Shown here piece by piece: positions 27,177 through 35,683 of a stretch of DNA of 64,000 bases. A program made the translations under genes and the position numbers. Origin of the DNA: an uncultured Prochlorococcus sp. (lineage in GTDB: Bacteria; Cyanobacteriota; Cyanobacteriia; PCC-6307; Cyanobiaceae); assembly GCA_902600475.1 (NCBI GenBank), contig CACKJM010000004.1, positions 40,339-104,338 of the forward strand, read 5' to 3'. Under the pieces are notes generated by a model. The model saw only the letters and a program-made list of their open reading frames with translations. It had not been told where the DNA came from and did no database searches. How positions within the stretch are numbered: the stretch's first letter is position 1; each line of letters begins with the position of its first letter.

Positions 27177-28253
27177 ATGTCAAAAAACTCAATTGAGGAA
27201 GTTATTTTTGGTGAACCAGTTAGCTCAGAGTCTTCAGATGAACTTATTAACAATATACACAGAAAAAAATTGGGAAAAGAATATTTAGTTAAAAGAATTA
27301 AACCTAATATCAGTGAATATAGTAATTTAATTGAATTTCCATCACATTTTGAGATTGAGACTATAAATGCTTGTAACGCTCGTTGTCCAATGTGCACTAT
27401 AGATGATTGGGACAAAGAGGAAAAGATGATGAAAGATAGTCTTTTTAAGAAGATTGCATGTGAACTAAGCGAGAATAAAAAATATTTAAAGCGAGTTAAT
27501 CTTTATAGAGATGGAGAACCTCTTTTGGATAGAAAATTACCCGAAAGAGTTGATTACCTTAAGAAGCTTGATATCCCAAATGTATCAATATCAACAAATG
27601 TTAGTTTGTTAACAGGGCAAAAGGCACGAGAAATTCTTGAAGCAGGAATGGATATGGTCACTTTATCAATAGATAGTCTTAATAAAGAAGTGTATGAATC
27701 TATTAGGAGAGGCTTAATATTCGAAAAATGTATTGAAAATGCCATTAATTTTATAAAAATAAGAAATGAAATGAACTCAAATTGCGAAATCTGGATAAGG
27801 ATGATAAGACAAGAATCGAATAAAAATGAATTTCAGTCATATAAAGCTTATTGGGAAAAACTTAAAATACTAGATCCAACTAAAGACCGTATCTATTTTC
27901 ACAATATCTTCGATTGGGGGGGACAATTAGATGGTTTTAAATCAATTTCAGAAAACACTGAGACTCATTTACCTTGTGTATCTTTATGGTCACTAATGCC
28001 TATTTTTGCTAATGGAGATGTGCCAATGTGCAATGTAGATTATGGAGCTCAAAATAAAATTGGAAATATTAATAATTCTTCGATTAAAGAATTATGGAAT
28101 TCCATTACTTTAAATAAAATTAGAAATTATCATCTTGAAGGTAAAAAAAGTAATATAAAAATGTGTTCTAAATGCAACGTTTGGGAAGAAATGCCTCCTC
28201 GCGATGGAGGCGACACTGTAAGCGCTCAATATGCTAAATTGCTCATGCCCTAA
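27177..28253 (+). CDS. Radical SAM protein with SPASM-type C-terminal domain
   Basis: Radical SAM enzymes cleave S-adenosylmethionine to a 5'-deoxyadenosyl radical to modify unreactive C-H bonds. The 358-residue protein has Cys66, Cys70 and Cys73 in INACNARCPMCTID for the 4Fe-4S cluster, a GGE-like segment (RDGEPLLDRKL) and ISTNVSLLT. The C-terminal cysteines (LPCVSLWSL, VPMCNVDYG, CSKCNVW) fit a SPASM or Twitch domain carrying another cluster. The substrate may be a sugar, as in dehydrogenating or epimerising SPASM enzymes, but that is inference. It is followed after 11 bases by the UGM-like flavoprotein. Confidence 0.85.
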   Translation: MSKNSIEEVIFGEPVSSESSDELINNIHRKKLGKEYLVKRIKPNISEYSNLIEFPSHFEIETINACNARCPMCTIDDWDKEEKMMKDSLFKKIACELSENKKYLKRVNLYRDGEPLLDRKLPERVDYLKKLDIPNVSISTNVSLLTGQKAREILEAGMDMVTLSIDSLNKEVYESIRRGLIFEKCIENAINFIKIRNEMNSNCEIWIRMIRQESNKNEFQSYKAYWEKLKILDPTKDRIYFHNIFDWGGQLDGFKSISENTETHLPCVSLWSLMPIFANGDVPMCNVDYGAQNKIGNINNSSIKELWNSITLNKIRNYHLEGKKSNIKMCSKCNVWEEMPPRDGGDTVSAQYAKLLMP

Positions 28254-28264
28254 CATTTTAAAAA

Positions 28265-29398
28265 TTGTCAAATAAATCTGCTGCAATAATTGGTGGAGGC
28301 TTCTCTGGTTGCAGTTACGCCTATTTTCTTGTTAAGAATGGATGGGATGTAACTATTATTGAAAAATCAAATCTTATAGGAGGAGGTGTAAAAACTTTTT
28401 TTCATGGAGGCCATCCTTTTACATACGGCCCAAGACATTTTATAGCGCCTGAAAGTTCTATGCCTGCATTTGAATTTTTAGAAAAAGTTATTCCGATGAG
28501 ACATATTAAAAAGATAAACTATAGCTACCAAGAACCTGATGATGTTTTCACAACTTATCCCTTGCATCAAGACGATATAGATAAATTATCTTGTTCCTCT
28601 CAAATATTTGAAGAATTAAAATTACTTGAAGCGAGTGGTGAATCAGAGGCTCGTAATTTTGAGGAATTCTGGATGGGAAGAGTAGGTAAAACTCTATATG
28701 AAAGATACAATAAATTTTACAATATGAAGGCTTGGTTTCTTGATGACAATAGAAAAATGGATTATGGCTTTGAAGCAACTGTAAAAAGAAAACCGCTAGA
28801 AACCGGATCTCGTTATGAATTTCATACAGGTTGGATTAATGCTTACCCAATTGCACATGATGGATATAACAAATACTTTGGATGGTCTACAGAAGGAACA
28901 ACAAAATTATTAAATACTGAAGTTAAAAGAATTGATTTTGATAAGAAACAAATCACCTTATCTAATGGCGAACTAATTAATACTGATATGATTATTTCTA
29001 CAACATCTCCTGATCTACTATTTGATTATGATTTAGGAGAACTTCAGTATGTAGGTAGAGAAGTGCATAAAATTGTCTTACCTATCGAACAAGTTCTTCC
29101 TGATGATGTCTATTTTATTTATTATCCTGGTCCTAATGAAAGCCAAACTAGAGTGACAGAATTCAAAAAATTTACAAATCATAAATCACCTAATAGTTTA
29201 ATAACATTAGAAGTCCCAAGCTTAAAAAATAAACTTTATCCTACTTTGCTTAAAAGCCAAGTGGAATTAGCAGAAACTTATATAAAGAGATTGCCTGAAT
29301 ATGTTCATTCAGTTGGGAGAATGGGCAAATATAGATATGTTGATATCGATGATATTTTGCTTGATGCTATTCAATTTGAAAAAGATTTTCTTAAATGA
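28265..29398 (+). CDS. UDP-galactopyranose mutase-like flavoprotein
   Basis: UGM uses reduced FAD to turn UDP-galactopyranose into the furanose form; relatives rearrange other sugars. The 377-residue protein, with TTG start, has an FAD motif (AAIIGGGFSGCSYAYFL, then IIEKSNLIGGG), HPFTYGPRHF at the substrate side, and VGRMGKYRYVDIDD near the C terminus, matching the Glf C-terminal motif GRLGTYRYLDM. It is similar enough to Glf for the family, but diverged, and its true substrate may differ. A broken homolog lies at 20230-21412. It overlaps the next oxygenase gene by four bases. Confidence 0.75.
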   Translation: MSNKSAAIIGGGFSGCSYAYFLVKNGWDVTIIEKSNLIGGGVKTFFHGGHPFTYGPRHFIAPESSMPAFEFLEKVIPMRHIKKINYSYQEPDDVFTTYPLHQDDIDKLSCSSQIFEELKLLEASGESEARNFEEFWMGRVGKTLYERYNKFYNMKAWFLDDNRKMDYGFEATVKRKPLETGSRYEFHTGWINAYPIAHDGYNKYFGWSTEGTTKLLNTEVKRIDFDKKQITLSNGELINTDMIISTTSPDLLFDYDLGELQYVGREVHKIVLPIEQVLPDDVYFIYYPGPNESQTRVTEFKKFTNHKSPNSLITLEVPSLKNKLYPTLLKSQVELAETYIKRLPEYVHSVGRMGKYRYVDIDDILLDAIQFEKDFLK

Positions 29399-30177
29399 TG
29401 CAAAATTTTGAAAGAAATGGTTATCTAATAAATAACCATGAAGATAATAATTCGTATAAACAATTAAAAGAAATAGTTGAGGAATCTATAAAAATTTCTG
29501 TAAAAAATATATGTGGAAATAAATTAAAATCATTATCAAAATTACATGAGACTGTAAATAATATAAATGTAAATGAAGTAAGAATGCATTCGTATAATTT
29601 AATTAATTCTTTCCCGAATTTACATGATCTTTGCTTTTCACTTATAAAGAATCAAATTAATAAACTTCTTGGTCCTGATTTGGCTGTCCAATTAAAAGTT
29701 AATCTTTCAATAGTCCCACCTAATGATAAATCATCTATCATCCCCTTACATTCTGACATTAATACTGGAGAATCTATTCATGAAATAGTTTCATGGATTC
29801 CATTTACTAAGTGTTATTCTTCTAATTCATTATTTATAACAGATCTTAAGGAATCTTTAAAACTTCATAAGAATTTAGCTTTTTTAAATAAACCTAACCA
29901 ACCGACTATTAGTGAGTATGCTGAATTAAATTTGAAGCCTCAATACCTGAATATGGATATTAATCAGAATCTAATCTTTACCCCGATAATGTATCATGGA
30001 TCTAATACAAATTTAACTAATGATACAAGAGTTTCAATAAACTACAGGCTTAAAAATCTTTTTTCTCCATATTTACACCATGATTGTGAAGGAAAATCAC
30101 TCTCAACATTTTACAAGAGATACAAGATATCAAAATTAACTGAGGTAACTGACTCTTATAAAAAACCAATCTTTTAA
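29395..30177 (+). CDS. 2-oxoglutarate/Fe(II) oxygenase of a sporadic-carbohydrate-cluster type
   Basis: The 260-residue protein has His119-x-Asp121 in IIPLHSDINTGES, distal His201 in IMYHGSNTNL and Arg212 (NDTRVSINYR), the set needed for iron and 2-oxoglutarate. This layout, and its coupling to the small protein after it, matches the oxygenase of the cluster known as sporadic carbohydrate cluster in TIGRFAM naming, as I recall. It is coupled by overlap to the UGM-like gene before it and to the small protein after it (TAATG). It is the second oxygenase of the operon. Substrate unknown. Confidence 0.7.
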   Translation: MMQNFERNGYLINNHEDNNSYKQLKEIVEESIKISVKNICGNKLKSLSKLHETVNNINVNEVRMHSYNLINSFPNLHDLCFSLIKNQINKLLGPDLAVQLKVNLSIVPPNDKSSIIPLHSDINTGESIHEIVSWIPFTKCYSSNSLFITDLKESLKLHKNLAFLNKPNQPTISEYAELNLKPQYLNMDINQNLIFTPIMYHGSNTNLTNDTRVSINYRLKNLFSPYLHHDCEGKSLSTFYKRYKISKLTEVTDSYKKPIF

Positions 30178-30566
30178 TGATAATTACTTATACATCTATG
30201 AGGCCAATACCTATTGGTCGATTTTCATCCAAAGATCAAAATATAATAATAAAAAAATATTGTCAAAATGAAAATATAAATTTTTCAATACCATTCCCAG
30301 AATTTGTATATCCAAATTGTTTTATTCAACTTTTCAATATTTTTGGCTTAGCATCATGTAATTCTAATATTATTTTTTTTTCTTCGACGCAATTCTTTGA
30401 CTATCCCGGAAATATAGGAGAGCTTGTTAATTGTTTTCGAGGAAAATTTGATACTATCTCATTTGCTTCAGAGAATTACCAAATAAACCTAAATCAAAAC
30501 TACAAAGAATTAGAAAAAATAATAGAAGAATTAAGAGATACTAAACATATAAAGATTAAAACTTAA
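30177..30566 (+). CDS. Small LIC12192-like protein of the carbohydrate cluster
   Basis: The 129-residue protein begins MIITYTSMRPIPIGRF and has YCQNENINFSIPFPEFVY and a hydrophobic IIFFSSTQFF strand. The layout (SRPI-like start, conserved helix, cysteine PNCFIQL, strand) resembles the LIC12192 family of the sporadic carbohydrate cluster. No enzyme motif is visible, and the function of that family is not known to me. It shares one base (TAATG) with the oxygenase gene and ends the coupled run; the next gene is 100 bases away. Confidence 0.6.
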   Translation: MIITYTSMRPIPIGRFSSKDQNIIIKKYCQNENINFSIPFPEFVYPNCFIQLFNIFGLASCNSNIIFFSSTQFFDYPGNIGELVNCFRGKFDTISFASENYQINLNQNYKELEKIIEELRDTKHIKIKT

Positions 30567-30666
30567 TAGGCTTAATATTTTAGTATTTAAAAAATTACTT
30601 TAAAAAATTTTGCTTGTAATTAAAGTAAAATCTTAAATCATTTAAATTTATAGTCAAATTTTAACT

Positions 30667-31437
30667 ATGAAATTCTTAAAACATATAGGTATATTAAGTG
30701 CCATGCCTGAAGAGATAGGATCTACTTTAGATAATTTAATGGACGTAAAAAAATTCACATTTGGTGACCTTGATATATATCAAGGTTATTGGGTGGATCA
30801 TATAAATAAAATAAATATTTTAGTAACAACTGCATGGAGTGGTTGGGGTAAAGTCAGTGCTGCTAGGGCAGCAACAAGATTATTAGGGTTGAAGGGTGAT
30901 TATATTCCAATTGAAACTTTAATATTTACAGGCGTTGCTGGGGCATTAAATAATGATTTAAATCAGTGGGACATTATTGTTCCCAACAAAGTTTGTCAAT
31001 ACGATATGGATGCAAGACCAATATTCGATAAATTTATAATTCCTTCCCTGAATAAAAAATATTTAGACACAGATTCATTATTACAAAAGTGGGCTTTCGA
31101 TTCTATTAAGAAATACTTAGAAGATAAAAACTCATTAAAATTTGGAAAAATATATGATGGAATTATTGGTACAGCCGATAAATTTATATCTAATGAAAAA
31201 TGCCGTAATTCGATAATAAAAGAGTTCCCTAGAATGCAGGCAGTTGAAATGGAGGGCGCGGCAGTCGCACAAGTTGCGTATCAAGAAGAAATACCTTGGA
31301 TATTAATAAGGGTAATTTCTGATTGTGCAGATAAAACAGCTGTACAGAATTTCAATGATTTCTTAGATGATTACTCAAAGTTCTCTTGGAACTTAATAGA
31401 AGTAATTTTAAAAAATATATCATCAGTTAAATTTTAA
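30667..31437 (+). CDS. MTA/SAH nucleosidase-family protein (MtnN/Pfs-like)
   Basis: MTA/SAH nucleosidase splits methylthioadenosine, S-adenosylhomocysteine and 5'-deoxyadenosine into adenine and the sugar. The 256-residue protein has the N-terminal GILSAMPEEIG, the segment TGVAGALN, the adenine-side MQAVEMEGAAVAQVAY with its catalytic glutamate, and the purine-side RVISDCADKTA with catalytic Asp. These are diagnostic for the phosphorylase superfamily nucleosidase group. It follows the carbohydrate cluster and could clear 5'-deoxyadenosine made by the radical SAM enzyme; that is inference. It is convergent with the next minus-strand gene. Confidence 0.85.
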   Translation: MKFLKHIGILSAMPEEIGSTLDNLMDVKKFTFGDLDIYQGYWVDHINKINILVTTAWSGWGKVSAARAATRLLGLKGDYIPIETLIFTGVAGALNNDLNQWDIIVPNKVCQYDMDARPIFDKFIIPSLNKKYLDTDSLLQKWAFDSIKKYLEDKNSLKFGKIYDGIIGTADKFISNEKCRNSIIKEFPRMQAVEMEGAAVAQVAYQEEIPWILIRVISDCADKTAVQNFNDFLDDYSKFSWNLIEVILKNISSVKF

Positions 31438-31449
31438 AAATTAGCTTTA

Positions 31450-32454
31450 TTATTTTTTATGTATATAATCCCAGTTGAGTTTTTTAAGATCCTCTAAGTT
31501 TTGGTCAACCCAATTAAAAGTATCTTTTATTCCATTTTCTAAATTGATTGAATCCTCCCAATTATATTTTTTTCTGATTTTAGAGCTGTCAAGAAAATAA
31601 TTTTTATCTTTGCCTAATCTCTCTTCTACATCTTGTACAATTTCGTTAAAGGGACAATTGCCAATATTACAAACCTTTTGTACTAAATGCCTAATTGATA
31701 AAGCCTGTCTAGTGGAAATATGCCAACATGAGCCAGGTTCTGCATTAAAAGTCAATTTTAATGTTGCTTTGACGACATCACTTATATGAATAAATGATCT
31801 TTTGGAATGGCCACTACCATGAAGAAATAGTTTTTTGCCTGTTCTGATACTTAATATAGTTCTAGGAATTATTCTATAAAGTTGTTGTCCCGGCCCATAA
31901 ACATTTGCTGCCCTTGTGAAAACAACTGGAAAATCATATGCCTTAAAAAAACTCAATAAATGACTATCACAGGCGGCTCTACTTACTGAATAAGGAGTAG
32001 TTGGGTTGAAATTATGATTTTCCTTTATCCAACCATTTGTATCTCCATATACCTCTGGAGTTGAAATGTGAACATATTTTTTTAAAAACTTTTTTCTCCT
32101 TAGGTAATCATGAAAAGCTACTTGAGATAATAAATTGGTTTGATACCAATGGGTTGGTTCTTTCCAGCTTTCGGCAACCATTCCTTGTGAAGCAAAATTT
32201 ACTATGTACTCAGGCTCCTCATCATCAACTAATTTAATTAATTTATCAAGATCTTTATTAATATCTAAGGATTTAAATTTAAAATTTTTTAAATTCCTTG
32301 ACTCTAACTTTTCATTAGGCCATCTATAAGGTAAAAATAATGTTTCAGGTTCTTCTGATCTACTTACTCCAAAAACTATATGGTTATTTTTTAAAGCTTC
32401 ATTTACAAAATGAGAGCCGCTAAAACTATTACTACCAATTACTAATAATCTCAT
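31450..32454 (-). CDS. Sugar-nucleotide dehydratase-like SDR (YxxxR active site)
   Basis: The 334-residue protein is an extended SDR like RmlB or GDP-mannose 4,6-dehydratase. It has the NAD motif VIGSNSFSGSHFV, substrate-side YIVNFASQGMVAES and KYVHISTPEVYGD. It ends with the dehydratase-like segment SFIHISDVVKATL. In the catalytic motif TPYSVSRAACD the lysine of YxxxK is arginine. Related enzymes have lysine here, so this one may be altered in rate or function. The protein is full length. It starts a minus-strand group read leftwards and converges on the nucleosidase gene. Confidence 0.75.
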   Translation of the reverse strand: MRLLVIGSNSFSGSHFVNEALKNNHIVFGVSRSEEPETLFLPYRWPNEKLESRNLKNFKFKSLDINKDLDKLIKLVDDEEPEYIVNFASQGMVAESWKEPTHWYQTNLLSQVAFHDYLRRKKFLKKYVHISTPEVYGDTNGWIKENHNFNPTTPYSVSRAACDSHLLSFFKAYDFPVVFTRAANVYGPGQQLYRIIPRTILSIRTGKKLFLHGSGHSKRSFIHISDVVKATLKLTFNAEPGSCWHISTRQALSIRHLVQKVCNIGNCPFNEIVQDVEERLGKDKNYFLDSSKIRKKYNWEDSINLENGIKDTFNWVDQNLEDLKKLNWDYIHKK

Positions 32455-32706
32455 AACTTATAATTAAAATTTAAAAATTGATTTTTGTAATTTTAAATCA
32501 AATTTAATTATTTATTTTATCATTGATCATGTTATGAACCTTTATTATCTTCGTACATTTAATTAAGTAAATCTTACAATTTCATGAATATTCTTTAGAA
32601 AAAATTTATTAATAAATATACAGATTTCATTTTAAATCATTATCAAATAATAATAACTTTAGAAGAATTTATAAAAACATATCTTAATTATAATGGTTAA
32701 AGTCTT

Positions 32707-33753
32707 TTAAAATCTAATCATTATTCTTCCAGAAATCTCCCCATCTAAAATTTTAGAGATCCCAACATTTATTTCTTTTAAATCATAATAATCGCTTATT
32801 AATCTTTCTAAATTAATTGATTTACTATTTATTAATTTTAGGTACCTTATAATGTCTTCTTCTGGATTAATATTACCTCCATGGGATCCAACTATTGTTT
32901 TCCCAAAGTGCATTGGAAGAGAAAAAATATTTATATTCTCACCTTTTTTAGGAACCCCAACTAGTACAACTTTCCCTTTTAATTTTAGTACTCTATATCC
33001 AAGTTCAATAATGGATGGTATACCAGTATTATCTATAAAGACATCTAATTTGTTTCCCCCTAAAATTTTGGTAATTTCTTCTTCAGCATTTTTTAATTTG
33101 GAATTAATAATATGGGTAGCCCCCACTTCCTTAGCCATACTCAATTTCTCTTCGGTTAAATCCACTGCGATTATAGGATATGCATTTCTTAGGAGAGAAG
33201 CCTGAATCATATTTAAACCTATTCCTCCTGCACCAAAAATTACAACTGACTCTCCCATTTTTAATTTCGCTATATTTTCTATCGTTCCGAATCCAGTAGT
33301 AATTGCACAACCAAATAAAGATGCAATTTTTTTATTTGTTTCTTTAGGAATAGTTGTACATCTGTTTTCACTAATTACAGCATATTCATTGAAAGTTGTA
33401 ATCCATCCTGCATTTAACTTTGAATCTTGATATTTGTATTGAGGTGGATTTGATTCGATTCCAGCTCCTTTTTTCCAGTGCAGAACTACTAAATCTCCAG
33501 GACTTACAGTTTTGACCCCTTCTCCTATTTCTAAAATAGTTGCACACCCTTCGTGTCCCATAAGATGCGGTAGATATGGATCAGGACCTTTAACCCCTTT
33601 GATCTCGCCAATTTGAGAACCACAAATTCCACTATAGTGTAATTTGACTAACACCTGTCCAGTCTCAAGTGATTCTGGAAGTTCAATTAATCCAATTTCT
33701 AAGGGTTTATTCTGTTCAAATAGAATTGCTGCTAGCGATCTTTTAATTTTCAT
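32707..33753 (-). CDS. Zinc-type medium-chain alcohol dehydrogenase-like protein
   Basis: The 348-residue protein has a GroES-like N-terminal domain with catalytic zinc ligands (GICGSQIGE, LMGHEGCATI), and the NAD(P) domain with VVIFGAGGIGLNMIQASLL. The usual four structural-zinc cysteines after residue 95 are absent (that stretch reads KKGAGIESNPPQYK), so it has only the catalytic zinc. Such enzymes oxidise alcohol or sugar-alcohol groups. It follows the methyltransferase at 33760-34431 by six bases on the minus strand and is likely co-transcribed with it. Substrate unknown. Confidence 0.82.
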   Translation of the reverse strand: MKIKRSLAAILFEQNKPLEIGLIELPESLETGQVLVKLHYSGICGSQIGEIKGVKGPDPYLPHLMGHEGCATILEIGEGVKTVSPGDLVVLHWKKGAGIESNPPQYKYQDSKLNAGWITTFNEYAVISENRCTTIPKETNKKIASLFGCAITTGFGTIENIAKLKMGESVVIFGAGGIGLNMIQASLLRNAYPIIAVDLTEEKLSMAKEVGATHIINSKLKNAEEEITKILGGNKLDVFIDNTGIPSIIELGYRVLKLKGKVVLVGVPKKGENINIFSLPMHFGKTIVGSHGGNINPEEDIIRYLKLINSKSINLERLISDYYDLKEINVGISKILDGEISGRIMIRF

Positions 33754-33759
33754 TAAGCT

Positions 33760-34431
33760 TTATTCAAAATATATAAATGAGTAGTCACCAGTATATTTTG
33801 TATTATGGAACCACCATATCCACTCCTCTGGTGTACAAAAAGATTCGCAGGTAACTTGCCAATATAAAAGATTAGTTTTTTCTTCTTCATTGCGATAACT
33901 CTCAACACATATATATTTATTTTCTTTCCCAACTCTCTCCATTTCTTTTAGTGATTTTTCTAATTCGTAACAATATAAATTATGGAATGTATTTATTGAA
34001 ATTACTAAGTCAAAGTAATTATTGCCCCATGGTAATTCTGTTGAATTACCTAGTTTTAGATATGGTTTGATTTCCTTTTTAGAATTTTCAATCGCATAGC
34101 TTGAGATGTCAATCCCATATACTTCGCATTCAGGTAATATTTTTTTAAAATCATAAAGTAGAAAACCTTTGCCGCAACCAATATCAAGTATTTTAGCTTT
34201 TGAATCTAATCTGTAAAAATTTATCATTTCTTTTATAACCCCATCCCATCTGCCTGGTATATATTTATATCCTCCATAATTAATTCTTCTATCTCCGTCC
34301 CAATAATCGAAATCAAATTTCTTTGCTAATTTAGAAGCTTTTGCTTTTGGGAATTCCGCATCATTTACTCTGTCTAAATAGTTTCTTTTTGTACTCTTAT
34401 GCAGTGAACTCATGAAATCAATTTCATTCAT
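33760..34431 (-). CDS. Class I SAM-dependent methyltransferase
   Basis: The 223-residue protein has a class I methyltransferase core at about 90-190: ILDIGCGKGFLLYDF, then EVYGIDISSYAIE, LPWGNNYFDLVISINTFHN and a later RVGKENKYICVES. The first 75 residues carry LDRVNDAEFPKAKASKLA and a DGDRRINYGGYKYI motif that I do not recognise. Its last codon lies six bases before the dehydrogenase gene, so they form a pair. Methylation of a sugar or its intermediate is the likely role in this setting. Confidence 0.78.
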   Translation of the reverse strand: MNEIDFMSSLHKSTKRNYLDRVNDAEFPKAKASKLAKKFDFDYWDGDRRINYGGYKYIPGRWDGVIKEMINFYRLDSKAKILDIGCGKGFLLYDFKKILPECEVYGIDISSYAIENSKKEIKPYLKLGNSTELPWGNNYFDLVISINTFHNLYCYELEKSLKEMERVGKENKYICVESYRNEEEKTNLLYWQVTCESFCTPEEWIWWFHNTKYTGDYSFIYFE

Positions 34432-34588
34432 TACAAAAATATATTAAGAGACTTAATTCATATGTTATTTTAGGCTTTTTTTTTATATAAATAAAGGAGC
34501 TAAGAAATTTCTTTTAAAAATTAACAATTTTACTTTAGTAATTTAGTACAAAAAAAACTTATTACTTAAACTTAAAATAAAATTTTTC

Positions 34589-35419
34589 TTAAACTAAAGG
34601 AACATATCTCATTATTTCTTCCTTTCTATATGGTAGGGCTCCTGGAATTAATTTGCCTTTTGAGTTTCTTTTGGACCATTGTTCATTGGCAAATTCCAAT
34701 AGGGAAGTTGGTGTTCCTCTTCCAATATTTTTAATTATTCCTCCGGAAGGCAACTCTGAAAGACTAATAGCTAAATCAAACAATTTTTTTGAAACTTCTT
34801 CAACGGGTGTAAAGTCTCTTATTTGTTCTCCCTTACTCATTTCGAAATTAACATTATCCATAGATGCTTTTAAAAGGCTCGGCCAGAATCTTGTTTTTGC
34901 CTCTCCTTCACCATAGGTATGAAATAGTCTAGCTATAACAAGGTTGAGATCAAAAGTTCTAGCTAGTCCTAAAGCTGAAATACTGGCAACTGCTTTGGAA
35001 GTGCCATATGCTCCAATCGGTTTTAATTCTGCATTGGTAGGAATATATTCATATTCTTCACCACTCTTTCCATATTCGTAGCATGACCCACAAATTAAAA
35101 ATTTATTTATTCCGTTATCTATAGCTGATTTCCATAAGGTTAATGATTGGTTGACATTGACATCAAAGCAATAATCCCAGTTATTCATATTAATATTTAC
35201 CCCTGCAGAGGCTAAATGAACAAAGCCATCACAATTTTTAAGTTGATTTGACCAGTCATCAGTTAGCTTCCCAGTACACCATATAGGTTCTTTTATTAAT
35301 TTTATTCTTGATTTATTAGATTTTCTTCTAAGAGCAACAGCAGTATGACCATTTTTGAATAGGGTATTTAGAAAATGACTGCCTATAAATCCTGTAGCTC
35401 CAGTTACAAAAAATTTCAT
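34589..35419 (-). CDS. NAD-dependent epimerase/reductase (extended SDR, RfbJ-like)
   Basis: The 276-residue protein has the NAD motif FVTGATGFIGSHFLNTL, a cysteine/serine region (FLICGSCYEYGKS), and YxxxK in IGAYGTSKAVASIS. Its short length and the HLASAGVNINMNNW, REFDLNLVIARLF-type segments resemble reductases of the CDP-abequose/paratose synthase group (RfbJ, RfbS). That comparison is tentative. The upstream 264-base gap (35420-35683) is divergent from a GT2 gene and should hold promoters. rfbF and rfbG, which would feed a CDP-dideoxysugar route, lie further along at 58.7-60.5 kb. Confidence 0.65.
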   Translation of the reverse strand: MKFFVTGATGFIGSHFLNTLFKNGHTAVALRRKSNKSRIKLIKEPIWCTGKLTDDWSNQLKNCDGFVHLASAGVNINMNNWDYCFDVNVNQSLTLWKSAIDNGINKFLICGSCYEYGKSGEEYEYIPTNAELKPIGAYGTSKAVASISALGLARTFDLNLVIARLFHTYGEGEAKTRFWPSLLKASMDNVNFEMSKGEQIRDFTPVEEVSKKLFDLAISLSELPSGGIIKNIGRGTPTSLLEFANEQWSKRNSKGKLIPGALPYRKEEIMRYVPLV

Positions 35420-35683
35420 TTACTTTAATTTTGGTCAATTTAAAAAAACTTTTTGAATTTTTTAAAAACTTTACATACAGAAAATAGCTTTTTTTTTTCT
35501 TAATATTTTATAAATATACTGAATTTTTTAGTAAATTTAATATTTAGAATTGTTTTCTGCTAATTGTGTATTTACATAAAGATTATTTTTAATAAATTAA
35601 AATTATTTATTAATAATTTAATTATGGAAGATTTATTTTAATCAAAGATTTACTTAAATTCTATTTTACGATCTTCATACACT

